A stretch of DNA of 6,444 nt, from assembly GCA_002469765.1 (NCBI GenBank), contig DKNS01000088.1, positions 1 through 6,444 on the forward strand, written 5' to 3'. Made by a program: the position numbers and the translations under genes. Below the pieces are notes generated by a model that did not search any database, was not told where the DNA came from, and saw nothing but the letters and a program-made list of their open reading frames with translations. Below, in pieces: positions 1 to 5,991 of the stretch (the first letter of the stretch is position 1; the number at the start of each line of letters is the position of its first letter). Origin of the DNA: Flavobacteriales bacterium UBA7382. Its GTDB lineage: Bacteria; Bacteroidota; Bacteroidia; Flavobacteriales_D; Sanyastnellaceae.

Positions 1-784
1 GGATGAAATCAAGGTGAAGTTGGATCCGATTGTGAAGCCCATGTCTGTCGATTTGGGCTTGGTAGGCGGACCAGTCTTCGTAGCACTCCCCAGCGATGAG
101 AACCTTGTGGTGTGAAGGCAAGTGCGCCAAGGCTTCCAACAACACGCTGAGTCCTTTGTAAGGCCGGATGAGCCCAAAAAAGAGGTGGGCCACATCTTCA
201 TCTGAAAGTCGCAATTGACGCCGCGCTTCAGCGGGAGAAGGGCCTTTGGGGAAGTGTTCGTACAGGGGATGGAACAGCGTCTTGGGCTTCCAGGGGTGAA
301 GCTTGTCGCTTACAGCTTCGCTCAGGGTGACCACCCCGTCACAGGCCTGGAGGAACCTCTTGGTTAATTTGGCTTCCCAAGCTTTTCCGTCGTGTGAATT
401 GGCGTTGTGCATGACGCCAACAATCTGTCGAACCCCATGTCGTTTTGAATGTTTGGCCACGGAAGTGAGCGCAGGTGCCAATGCTGTATGCCAAAACGGA
501 AGCAGCAGCAAGTCCACTTCTGCATGTTCCCCAAGCTCCCTGCCTACACGCTTCCAGGAAGCAGGGGAGATGCTGTCTAGAGATGCGGAGATGTCTGAAT
601 CTGAAAGCGATTTTCCTGGCTCAAACTGGGTCTTGCCCGGGAACAACATCGCGGGATACTGCCTGGACCAAGTGGCGCAATGCACTGTGTGTCCTGCCTG
701 TTTCAAGGCATTCGCCATGGCGTCGTTGAATTGCGCGATGCCTCCGCGGTAAGGAGGGAAAGTGGAAACGATGCCAATGCGCAT
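1..784 (-). CDS. GT4-type glycosyltransferase, partial (C-terminus beyond left edge)
   Basis: I translated this by hand: the reverse strand is open from an ATG at 784 to base 2, giving 261 residues with no stop. The N-terminus has the hydrophobic strand MRIGIVSTFPP followed by the Gly-rich YRGGIAQFND loop (residues 12-21), as in the first Rossmann domain of GT-B enzymes. At residues 202-211 is FFGLIRPYKG, the start of the second (donor-binding) domain of GT4 enzymes, followed by a helix GLSVLLEAL and the strand HKVLIAGE. The family transfers a sugar from an NDP-sugar, usually for cell-surface glycans, in the cytosol or at the inner membrane. The C-terminal E-x7-E donor site lies outside the window. 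The acceptor and sugar cannot be inferred. It is transcribed away from the thiolase gene, 49 bp between starts, so it is not part of that operon. Confidence 0.88.
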   Translation of the reverse strand, partial: MRIGIVSTFPPYRGGIAQFNDAMANALKQAGHTVHCATWSRQYPAMLFPGKTQFEPGKSLSDSDISASLDSISPASWKRVGRELGEHAEVDLLLLPFWHTALAPALTSVAKHSKRHGVRQIVGVMHNANSHDGKAWEAKLTKRFLQACDGVVTLSEAVSDKLHPWKPKTLFHPLYEHFPKGPSPAEARRQLRLSDEDVAHLFFGLIRPYKGLSVLLEALAHLPSHHKVLIAGECYEDWSAYQAQIDRHGLHNRIQLHLDFI

Positions 785-833
785 GGGTGCAATTTGGGGC
801 AAGAAGGCGTCAGGGGCAACTTATCTTCGTGCC
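785..833. promoter_or_regulatory. Divergent intergenic region with overlapping candidate -7 boxes
   Basis: This 49-bp gap separates the starts of the glycosyltransferase (minus) and the thiolase (plus), so both promoters must lie in it or within the flanking genes. On the plus strand TATCTTCG at 822-829 matches the Bacteroidota -7 consensus TAnnTTTG except for one base and equals the octamer before the tRNA gene. It ends only 4 bp before the thiolase ATG. On the minus strand TAAGTTGC (816-823) is a weaker match and overlaps it. I see no -33 TTTG at the usual spacing for either: the TTTG at 793-796 is 25 bp from the plus box. The assignments are inference. Confidence 0.35.
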
Positions 834-2048
834 ATGAACGCGTTTTTGGTGGATGGCGTGCGGACGCCCATTGGGAGTTTTGGGGGCACCTTGGCTCCGG
901 TACGGACAGACGATTTGGCGGCACATGTGTTGGCTGAATTGATGCGCCGCAACCCTTCTTTGGATCCTGCATCAATTGGAGACGTCCTGATGGGATGCGC
1001 CAACCAAGCAGGTGAAGACAACCGAAACGTGGCGCGCATGGCCTCTCTGCTTGCAGGGCTTCCACAAGAGGTGCCAGGTGAAACGGTGAACCGTTTGTGC
1101 GCCTCTGGGTTGGCGGCGGCCACACATGCATCTCGGATGTTGCACGTTGGCGATGCATCCGTGGTGGTGGCCGGCGGTGTGGAGCACATGACGCGCGGCC
1201 CTTGGGTCATGAGCAAGACAAGCAAAGCGTTTGGCCGCGACATGGCCTTGCACGACACCAGTTTTGGCTGGCGTTTCATCAACCCCAAACTCCAAGAAGT
1301 TTACGGTGCCGAGGGGATGGGCCAAACTGCAGAAAACCTGGTGGAGCTGCATGGCATTTCTCGGGAGGACCAAGACGTGTTCGCCTATGCCAGTCAGATG
1401 AAGGCAGCGGCCGCCCAAAATGAAGGGCGACTCGCGGAAGAGATTGTCACCGTATCTATTCCCAGGCGAAGGCAAGACCCAGTGGTGTTCGGGCAGGATG
1501 AATTCATCAAGCCAAGCACATCTTTGGAGGTGTTGTCCAAGCTTCGACCCGCTTTCCGAAAAGAGGGAGGTTCGGTCACTGCAGGGAATGCAAGTGGTCT
1601 CAACGATGGTGCAGCCGCCCTGCTGCTGGCGAACGAAGAAGGGCTCATGGCCCATGGACTGGAGCCGTTGGCTGAAGTTCTGTCCTCTGCTGTGGTGGGG
1701 GTGCCGCCGCGAATCATGGGCATTGGTCCCGTGGAAGCGTCGAACCGTGCGCTTGCCAAGGCTGGTTTGGGTTGGGACGACCTGGACGTGATTGAATTGA
1801 ATGAGGCGTTTTCGGCCCAGAGTTTGGCCTGCATCCGAAGCTGGGGTTTGGAGGACAACGACGCGCGCATCAACCCCAATGGCGGTGCCATTGCCCTCGG
1901 ACACCCACTCGGGATGACGGGCGCCCGAATCTTGCTCGCAGCCGCACGTGAATTGAAAAGGACAGGAGGCAAGCATGCCCTTGTGACTTTGTGCATTGGT
2001 GTAGGGCAAGGCTACGCGGTCATCATCCGGAACGCGTCGTCGTCATGA
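834..2048 (+). CDS. paaJ: 3-oxoadipyl-CoA / acetyl-CoA C-acyltransferase (thiolase, PaaJ/PcaF type)
   Basis: This is a 404-residue thiolase, the usual length for the family. An upstream in-frame ATG at 762 exists, but I chose 834 because MNAFLVDGVRTPIGSFGG is the standard family N-terminus and the extra 24 residues resemble nothing. The catalytic residues are all present: nucleophile Cys89 in NRLCASG, NEAF at 323-326, His357 in GGAIALGHPLG and Cys387 in LCIGVGQG. GCANQAGEDNRNVARM and the CIGVGQG ending resemble 3-oxoadipyl-CoA thiolases (PaaJ/PcaF) more than short-chain biosynthetic thiolases, which usually read CGGGQG or CIGGGQG. Such enzymes cleave 3-oxoadipyl-CoA to succinyl-CoA and acetyl-CoA at the end of phenylacetate or beta-ketoadipate catabolism. 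The stop overlaps the next start by ATGA, and that gene is PaaY-like, which favours PaaJ over a general fatty-acid thiolase. Exact substrate is inference. Confidence 0.9.
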   Translation: MNAFLVDGVRTPIGSFGGTLAPVRTDDLAAHVLAELMRRNPSLDPASIGDVLMGCANQAGEDNRNVARMASLLAGLPQEVPGETVNRLCASGLAAATHASRMLHVGDASVVVAGGVEHMTRGPWVMSKTSKAFGRDMALHDTSFGWRFINPKLQEVYGAEGMGQTAENLVELHGISREDQDVFAYASQMKAAAAQNEGRLAEEIVTVSIPRRRQDPVVFGQDEFIKPSTSLEVLSKLRPAFRKEGGSVTAGNASGLNDGAAALLLANEEGLMAHGLEPLAEVLSSAVVGVPPRIMGIGPVEASNRALAKAGLGWDDLDVIELNEAFSAQSLACIRSWGLEDNDARINPNGGAIALGHPLGMTGARILLAAARELKRTGGKHALVTLCIGVGQGYAVIIRNASSS

Positions 2049-2644
2049 CCTATTCCTTTCGTGGCATGGTGCCAGTGGTGCATCCCAGTGCATTTGTGCA
2101 TCCTCAAGCCACCCTCATCGGTCACGTCACGATTGGAGAGCAATGCTACGTGGGCCCAGGTGCAGTGTTGCGAGGAGATTGGGGAAGGATTGTGTTGGAC
2201 CGTGGGGTCAACGTGCAGGAAGGATGTGTGCTTCATATGTTTCCTGGCACGACCGTGCGGTTGGAAGAGGGGGCTCACATCGGACATGGGGCGATGGTGC
2301 ACGGGGCCCACATTGGCAAGAACTGTTTGGTGGGGATGAATGCCGTGGTCATGGACGATGTCCAACTGGGTGAAGGGTGTGTCGTGGGGGCTCTGGCCAT
2401 GGTTAAGGCTTCGACGACGTGGTCGAACAGGTCATTGATCTTGGGCAATCCGGCGACCCGCAAGGGGGATGTCAGCGACCAAATGTTGAAGCACAAGTCC
2501 GAGGGGACGGCTCTGTACCAAATGCTTCCCACGGATGCCCATGGCAATATGAAAGAAGTGGATCCGCTTTCTGCCGAGCCTGCAAATCGGGTGGAAGACT
2601 TCCCCGTGCTGGAAGCTTGGCACAAGCGCAAAACCCAAGTCTGA
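2045..2644 (+). CDS. paaY: PaaY-like hexapeptide-repeat protein (gamma-carbonic anhydrase fold)
   Basis: This is a 199-residue left-handed beta-helix protein. I chose the ATG at 2045 because it gives PaaY length (about 196) and a 4-base ATGA overlap with the thiolase stop. An earlier in-frame ATG at 1991 would add 18 unmatched residues inside the thiolase. The hexapeptide turns run from about residue 17 to 135. Residues matching the gamma-carbonic anhydrase metal site are visible: His64, His81 and His86, with RGD at 43-45 and Asn56/Gln58. The C-terminal region, with GTALYQMLP and VDPL, resembles PaaY rather than the shorter YrdA/CaiE-like proteins. PaaY is known as a thioesterase that removes inhibitory CoA-thioesters from the phenylacetate pathway, and its relatives show carbonic anhydrase activity. 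Cytosolic; trimeric by family. A generic gamma-carbonic anhydrase role remains possible. Confidence 0.85.
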   Translation: MTYSFRGMVPVVHPSAFVHPQATLIGHVTIGEQCYVGPGAVLRGDWGRIVLDRGVNVQEGCVLHMFPGTTVRLEEGAHIGHGAMVHGAHIGKNCLVGMNAVVMDDVQLGEGCVVGALAMVKASTTWSNRSLILGNPATRKGDVSDQMLKHKSEGTALYQMLPTDAHGNMKEVDPLSAEPANRVEDFPVLEAWHKRKTQV

Positions 2645-2647
2645 GTC

Positions 2648-3379
2648 ATGGGCCGCAACGGGCGTCGCAACCAGTCGTTTCAGCGGTTTGACATAGCCGA
2701 CGACCAATGTGGCATGAAGGTGGGCACAGATGCGCTTGTCCTAGGGTGCTGGGCAGGGGAGTGCTTGGAAGGGTTGAACCGAATCCTTGATATTGGAACT
2801 GGATCTGGCATTTTGGCTTTGATGCTCGCCCAGCGCCATGAACTCGCTGAGGTGGAAGCGGTGGAGCTTGAGCCCGACGCGGCGAAACAAGCTGAAACAA
2901 ATGTGGCTTCGAGTCCTTTCTGTGAGAGGATTACAGTTCACACACAAGCGGTCCAGGCTTGGAACGGGCCCTTGGTGGACTTGGTGGTGTGCAACCCGCC
3001 ATTCTTTCACAATCACCCCAAGAGTCCTGATCGCAAGCGAAATTTGGCCCGCCACGACGACACCTTGCCGCTGCGCATCCTTTGTTCGCAAGCATGGCGG
3101 GTGACCCATGAAAAAGGTGTCTTGGAGTTTGTGTTTCCGTCGGACAGGGCAGAGGAGGTGAGGGCTGCGGCTGAAAAAATTGGTTGGCACCTGGTCCAGC
3201 GAATTTCACTGTCATGGAGCGAGGCGCATGAGCCCATTCGGGACCTTTGGACTTGGTCTAAAATGTGCACAGAGCAGGGTCCCAACGTCGAAGAAAGGCT
3301 CTTGCACAATCCTGCAACACAAGACTGGGCTCCATGGCTGAAGCTCAGGTTGTCTGTCTTTTTAACGACCCTTGAATAG
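2648..3379 (+). CDS. trmN6: tRNA1(Val) (adenine(37)-N6)-methyltransferase
   Basis: The 243-residue protein matches the YfiC/TrmN6 family in length and pattern. The N-terminal stretch F-Q-R-F followed by CGMKVGTDALVLG (21-33) is characteristic. The class I SAM-binding loop DIGTGSG is at 48-54, the acidic end of strand beta-2 is in VEAVELEPDAA (70-79), and the N6-adenine methyltransferase motif IV, NPPF, is at 116-119. The family methylates A37 next to the anticodon of tRNA-Val, in the cytosol. The ATG is only 3 bp after the paaY stop, so it is probably co-transcribed with paaJ-paaY, although there is no obvious functional link to CoA-thioester metabolism. It converges on the START-like gene with 12 bp between the stops, and I see no good terminator in between. 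E. coli YfiC acts on tRNA1(Val); the substrate in this lineage is inferred. Confidence 0.9.
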   Translation: MGRNGRRNQSFQRFDIADDQCGMKVGTDALVLGCWAGECLEGLNRILDIGTGSGILALMLAQRHELAEVEAVELEPDAAKQAETNVASSPFCERITVHTQAVQAWNGPLVDLVVCNPPFFHNHPKSPDRKRNLARHDDTLPLRILCSQAWRVTHEKGVLEFVFPSDRAEEVRAAAEKIGWHLVQRISLSWSEAHEPIRDLWTWSKMCTEQGPNVEERLLHNPATQDWAPWLKLRLSVFLTTLE

Positions 3380-3391
3380 CAAGCGGTTCGT

Positions 3392-3793
3392 TTAACAACC
3401 CAGAACCTGACGCAACTTGTCCACTTGGGCTTGCCACAGATCTTTTGCGTCTTGCATCTCTTCTTCATCGTCAGCGAAGTCAGTGATGACCAAGGCATTC
3501 TCACCGGTCAATTCATCCACACGGATTCTGAATTCGAAAAAGGTGTCAAGCCCTTCTTCTTCAGCCTCGAGCCAGCGGAACTTGACGAACTCGTCTTTCT
3601 TTTTGGAAACCATCCGGGCTGATTCCTCACTGCCATCCCAGAAAAAAATGTGAACGTCCTTCTTGATGTTCACGTCGTCGCAAAACCACTCGGCCAAACC
3701 TGAGGGCGTACTGATGCAATTGAACAGCACGCCTTTGGAGCTGTTTAGGGGGATTTCAAGATGGAATTTCACGATGTCTGTGGTGATGCTCAT
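3392..3793 (-). CDS. START-like domain protein (SRPBCC/AHSA1-like fold), Bacteroidota type
   Basis: A 133-residue acidic protein with no signal peptide or membrane segment, so presumably cytosolic. STPSGLAEWFCDDV (28-41) is the helix-turn typical of AHSA1/SRPBCC proteins. It is followed by strands FFWDGSEESA (50-59) and VKFRWLEAEEE (70-80), a strand pair DTFFEFRIRVDELTGENALVITDFA (83-107 approx.), and a C-terminal helix ending KLRQVLG. This is the single-domain START-like protein I recognise across Bacteroidota. To my knowledge it has no established substrate or function; the fold usually makes a hydrophobic ligand pocket. Its start is supported by the length and by the N-terminal beta strand VKFHLEIPL. 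It is alone on its strand between trmN6, which converges on it, and the divergent tRNA-Met unit. Confidence 0.8.
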   Translation of the reverse strand: MSITTDIVKFHLEIPLNSSKGVLFNCISTPSGLAEWFCDDVNIKKDVHIFFWDGSEESARMVSKKKDEFVKFRWLEAEEEGLDTFFEFRIRVDELTGENALVITDFADDEEEMQDAKDLWQAQVDKLRQVLGC

Positions 3794-3870
3794 GGTTGGC
3801 CAATTGTGCGAATGCGTTGCCGATAAAACTCGAACAACACAACCCCAACAATTCCGTATGATAAGGGTTC

Positions 3871-3899
3871 ACAAGTTAAGACATGAATCGTCATTTCAA
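3871..3899 (-). promoter_or_regulatory. Candidate promoter of the START-like gene
   Basis: On the minus strand TTG (3897-3899) is followed after 18 bp by TAACTTGT (3871-3878), a partial match to TAnnTTTG. The 18-bp spacing equals that of the tRNA promoter on the other strand. It would give a leader of about 70 nt before the ATG at 3793. The match is weak and this is a tentative call. Confidence 0.25.
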
Positions 3900-3910
3900 G
3901 CTCCGATTGC

Positions 3911-3940
3911 TTTGAGACTTGCCAAAACTTGCTATCTTCG
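3911..3940 (+). promoter_or_regulatory. Promoter of tRNA-Met (Bacteroidota -33/-7 type)
   Basis: TTTG at 3911-3914 and TATCTTCG at 3933-3940 are separated by 18 bp. This fits the Bacteroidota sigma-A arrangement (TTTG, about 19 bp, TAnnTTTG), with one mismatch in the -7 box. The box ends 11 bp before the first base of the tRNA, so transcription would begin a few bases upstream of the mature 5' end, as expected for a stable RNA gene. Confidence 0.65.
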
Positions 3941-3951
3941 CGCCCCGATTT

Positions 3952-4025
3952 GGCGGGGTAGCTCAGCTGGTTAGAGCGCAGGATTCATAATCCTGAGGTC
4001 GGGGGTTCGAGCCCCCCCCCCGCTA
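3952..4025 (+). tRNA. tRNA-Met (anticodon CAT, elongator type)
   Basis: All arms fold by eye. The acceptor GGCGGGG (3952-3958) pairs with CCCCGCT (4018-4024), with a G-U wobble at the first pair. The D stem is GCTC/GAGC (3961-3964, 3974-3977) with GG and TTA in the loop. The anticodon stem CAGGA/TCCTG (3979-3983, 3991-3995) encloses TTCATAA with CAT at 3986-3988. The variable region is 5 nt, and the T stem GGGGG/CCCCC (4001-4005, 4013-4017) encloses TTCGAGC. The discriminator is A4025. CCA is not encoded (ACAAGA follows), which is common in Bacteroidota. The first pair is not the C-A mismatch of a bacterial initiator and there are no three GC pairs flanking the anticodon loop, so an elongator is favoured. 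A tRNA-Ile2 read through lysidine is the alternative; it usually has a different acceptor stem. Confidence 0.95.
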
Positions 4026-4030
4026 CAAGA

Positions 4031-4058
4031 GGCCTTGCATCGAGCAGGGCCTTTTTTT
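4031..4058 (+). terminator. Intrinsic terminator of the tRNA-Met unit
   Basis: GGCCTTGC (4031-4038) pairs with GCAGGGCC (4044-4051) around the loop ATCGA, giving an 8-bp stem with one T-G wobble. Seven T follow directly (4052-4058). It lies 5 bp after the tRNA discriminator base, so the tRNA is a monocistronic unit. Confidence 0.9.
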
Positions 4059-4216
4059 GTGTCCAGAACTGGGTTTCAGGGGTTCACTATCAACATTTGA
4101 TGAGTCGGGTGAGCCACCCAGGATAGATCGACGGATGTCAAAGAGACAAGTCAAAGACCAAAGCGACGACGATGAATCAGAGACCCCCGCTAAGCTTGAG
4201 TTTTAAGAGTGGCCCC
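4059..4216. other. Gap between the tRNA terminator and the FISUMP gene end, no supported gene
   Basis: I see no clear terminator for the minus-strand FISUMP gene here. A 5-bp hairpin GGGTG/CACCC with a 3-base loop (4107-4119) lacks a T tract. The only plus-strand reading frame with an ATG of any size is 4135-4206 (23 codons), discussed as a weak candidate in the findings. Confidence 0.5.
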
Positions 4217-5794
4217 TCACTCGGCATCCCGAACGCAGCGAACTGAATAGCCTTTGTTTTTTTCGTAAGTGTCCGTTGGGTCGGTGATATCCTCGCTGTT
4301 GTTGAGCAGTATCCGGGCATGTGCGGTGGATGTTTCCCATGGATCGGCCGAGGAACTCCACCACAACCCCTCGTCTCCCGCAGTCCAGAAGAAGCCTCCA
4401 CCGCCGTCGAACCGAGAGCCGCCGGGCAAACCCGTCCAGCCACTTGAGTTGGTCGCGCCTGTGTTTGGCGAGTTCCAATGATCAAAGCCCGCTTCTTTCA
4501 TCTTGCCTCCCGCTCCATTTTCGCCTCCCAAGTAATCTGTTAATTGCGTGAACTCATCATCTGACGGGACATGCCAACCGCTTGGACAAATGCTGTCAGT
4601 CATCACTGCCGGCCAGTTGTACAGAACGCCGTACGTCTCATAGTTTGAGGTTGATTTGGCTTCTCCTACATCAGAGCCTTCATATTCGTAGACATAGTAA
4701 TGGGGGCTGGAATCACCGCCTTCACTTGGAGGGGAAACTTCAGGCAAATAGCGACAGTTCTCAGCAAACCAACACTGATTCCCTATTGTAATGACGGCGT
4801 AGCTATGGCCACTGTATTCCACAAAATCAGAACTGGAACATCCGGTCAGGCTGGTTCCTTCACAAACACAAGCATTGCTCCAGATGTCGTTTGTCGTAGA
4901 ATAATTGTTGTCATCACAACTATCTCCGCCAAAATAGCATGAGCCATCGTCATCTGTCGCTGTCTCATCGTAGTTGCACGCCGTCGCCTGAAGGCACCCC
5001 GCACAAGACGTAAATTCACACGAGCCATCATCATTGGTGGCAGCCGCGTCAAAATTGCAAGCTTCGGGGTCGGTGCATCCACCAATGGGCTCCTGACATG
5101 ACCCGTCGTCGTCGGTGGCGATGGGGTTGTAGTTCAAGGCTGTTGTAGACGTACATCCGGCAATCTCATCACCATCACACACGTTGTCTCCGTCGGCGTC
5201 CTCCAAGCAATTCCCGTCACAGTCTCTTCCTTCCTCTGGGAAGACACATGTTCCATCGTTGACTTGTGCTTCTTCATCGTAGTTGCATGCTTCCAAAACC
5301 GTACAGCCCGTGGCCAAACAGGACACGAAGTCACAAGATCCATCATCTTGGTTGGCATTGGCGTCAAAGTTGCACGCTTGTGGGCTCGTGCATCCCTCGA
5401 TGGGGTTGCAGCTGCCATCATCCACGGTGGCTGTGCTGTCGTAGTTGTCCGCGAATTCGTTGGTGCAACCCGCACAGCTGGTGTATTCACAAGATCCATC
5501 ATTGACCTCCGCATCGGGATCATAGTTGCAAGCATTGGCCAACGTGCAACCTGGAACGAGGCAACTCAAGTAGTCACATGAACCGTCGTTGACCGTAGCC
5601 GCAGGATTGTAGTTGCATGCTACAGCATCGGTGCAACCCAAAACAAGGCAGCTGATGAAGTCACAGGTGCCGTCGTTGACGGTCGCAGCAGGGTCATAAT
5701 TGCAGGCAATCTCAAAGGTACATCCTGGCACATCTGTCTGAGCACCAATGGTTTGAGTCAAAACCACGAGGAGAGCGGAGAGGAAAATTCGCAT
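4217..5794 (-). CDS. Secreted Cys-rich repeat protein with C-terminal FISUMP domain
   Basis: I chose the ATG at 5794, giving 525 residues, because it yields a clean signal peptide (MRIFLSALLVVLTQTIGAQ, cleavage near residue 18-20). The in-frame ATG at 5860 would put 22 unrelated residues in front and would include the likely promoter. After the signal peptide come nine Cys-rich repeats (24-297), then a CDDNN...CVCEGT motif (293-314). The FISUMP domain (Fibrobacter succinogenes major paralogous domain) follows at about 325-522, shown by YGVLYNWPAV, CPSGWHVPSDDEFTQLTDYLGG, HWNSPNTGATNSSGW, LPGGSRF, WWSSS and the closing YSVRCVRD. FISUMP proteins are surface or secreted proteins of Fibrobacteres and Bacteroidota with no defined enzymatic activity. 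The many paired Cys suggest disulfides formed outside the cytosol, and the Asp-rich loops may bind Ca2+. There is no obvious type IX sorting domain at the end, which is unusual for a large secreted protein of this group, so the export route is uncertain. Function is unknown. Confidence 0.88.
   Translation of the reverse strand: MRIFLSALLVVLTQTIGAQTDVPGCTFEIACNYDPAATVNDGTCDFISCLVLGCTDAVACNYNPAATVNDGSCDYLSCLVPGCTLANACNYDPDAEVNDGSCEYTSCAGCTNEFADNYDSTATVDDGSCNPIEGCTSPQACNFDANANQDDGSCDFVSCLATGCTVLEACNYDEEAQVNDGTCVFPEEGRDCDGNCLEDADGDNVCDGDEIAGCTSTTALNYNPIATDDDGSCQEPIGGCTDPEACNFDAAATNDDGSCEFTSCAGCLQATACNYDETATDDDGSCYFGGDSCDDNNYSTTNDIWSNACVCEGTSLTGCSSSDFVEYSGHSYAVITIGNQCWFAENCRYLPEVSPPSEGGDSSPHYYVYEYEGSDVGEAKSTSNYETYGVLYNWPAVMTDSICPSGWHVPSDDEFTQLTDYLGGENGAGGKMKEAGFDHWNSPNTGATNSSGWTGLPGGSRFDGGGGFFWTAGDEGLWWSSSADPWETSTAHARILLNNSEDITDPTDTYEKNKGYSVRCVRDAE
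4904..5725 (-). repeat. Nine in-frame Cys-rich repeats within the FISUMP protein
   Basis: The repeats follow the pattern GCT-x3-ACNYD-x2-A-x3-DGSC with a variable tail often ending in SC. In order of translation they lie at 5639-5725, 5552-5638, 5471-5551, 5396-5470, 5309-5395, 5159-5308, 5081-5158, 5000-5080 and 4904-4999. Most are 25-29 residues. The sixth is 50 because of an insertion, and the ninth runs into the CDDNN motif. The first two are closest to each other, sharing PAATVNDG and SCLV. Repeat four has lost the second Cys (ADNYD) and repeat seven too (ALNYN), so disulfide pairing must differ there. Similar repeats are frequent in secreted proteins of marine Flavobacteriales. Boundaries are by eye. 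Confidence 0.85.
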
Positions 5795-5817
5795 GTCGAG
5801 TCTTTTGATGGAACATT

Positions 5818-5825
5818 GAAAGATA
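5818..5825 (-). promoter_or_regulatory. Candidate -7 box of the FISUMP gene
   Basis: On the minus strand TATCTTTC matches TAnnTTTG at all but the last base. It ends 23 bp before the chosen ATG at 5794, a normal leader length, which supports that start over the one at 5860. No clear -33 TTTG is seen at 18-20 bp upstream. Confidence 0.4.
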
Positions 5826-5961
5826 GGGATGAAAACCGAGAATCCATCGACGAACCTCAATTTTCAGCACTTCAATGCGCGATAACGACCTACGAGCGGC
5901 AACATAAAGATGTTTCAAAACGACCCATCCCAACGAATTTCCTTGGCCGTATCTGCCCAAC

Positions 5962-5987
5962 AAAAATGGCGACCAATGGCCGCCATT
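5962..5987 (-). terminator. Intrinsic terminator of the RRM protein gene
   Basis: On the minus strand AATGGCG pairs perfectly with CGCCATT (5981-5987 with 5965-5971) around a 9-base loop, and the stem runs into TTTTT (5962-5966). It is 34 bp after the RRM gene stop and well before the FISUMP promoter, so the two minus-strand genes are separate units. Confidence 0.75.
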
Positions 5988-5991
5988 CCCT

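Noticed and set aside
303..752. Plus-strand frames of 149 and 84 codons at the left
   Set aside because: They are shadows of the glycosyltransferase on the other strand, whose translation has clear GT-B motifs and stays open to the window edge.
972..2009. Long minus-strand frame (345 codons) opposite the thiolase
   Set aside because: It is the antisense shadow of a clear thiolase with intact catalytic motifs, its translation is rich in Cys/His/Arg and resembles no family, and it spans the essential part of the real gene.
3380..3401. Possible bidirectional terminator between trmN6 and the START-like gene
   Set aside because: The only stem is GGTT/AACC (4 bp) around 3386-3401, too weak, and it lies partly in the START-like coding end.
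3361..3401. Near-direct repeat TTTAACGACCC / TTTAACAACCC at 3361 and 3391
   Set aside because: Eleven bases with one mismatch, one copy inside trmN6 and the other at the START-like stop; no mobile element or attachment-site context, so chance is the simplest explanation.
4107..4119. Hairpin GGGTG/CACCC as a terminator for the FISUMP gene
   Set aside because: The stem is 5 bp with a 3-base loop, there is no T tract on the minus strand after it, and it is about 100 bp beyond the stop codon.
4904..5725. Regularly spaced similar segments of about 75-87 bp, considered as a CRISPR-like array
   Set aside because: The segments are diverged, lie in one reading frame and encode Cys-rich repeats; there are no identical repeats with unique spacers and no cas genes.
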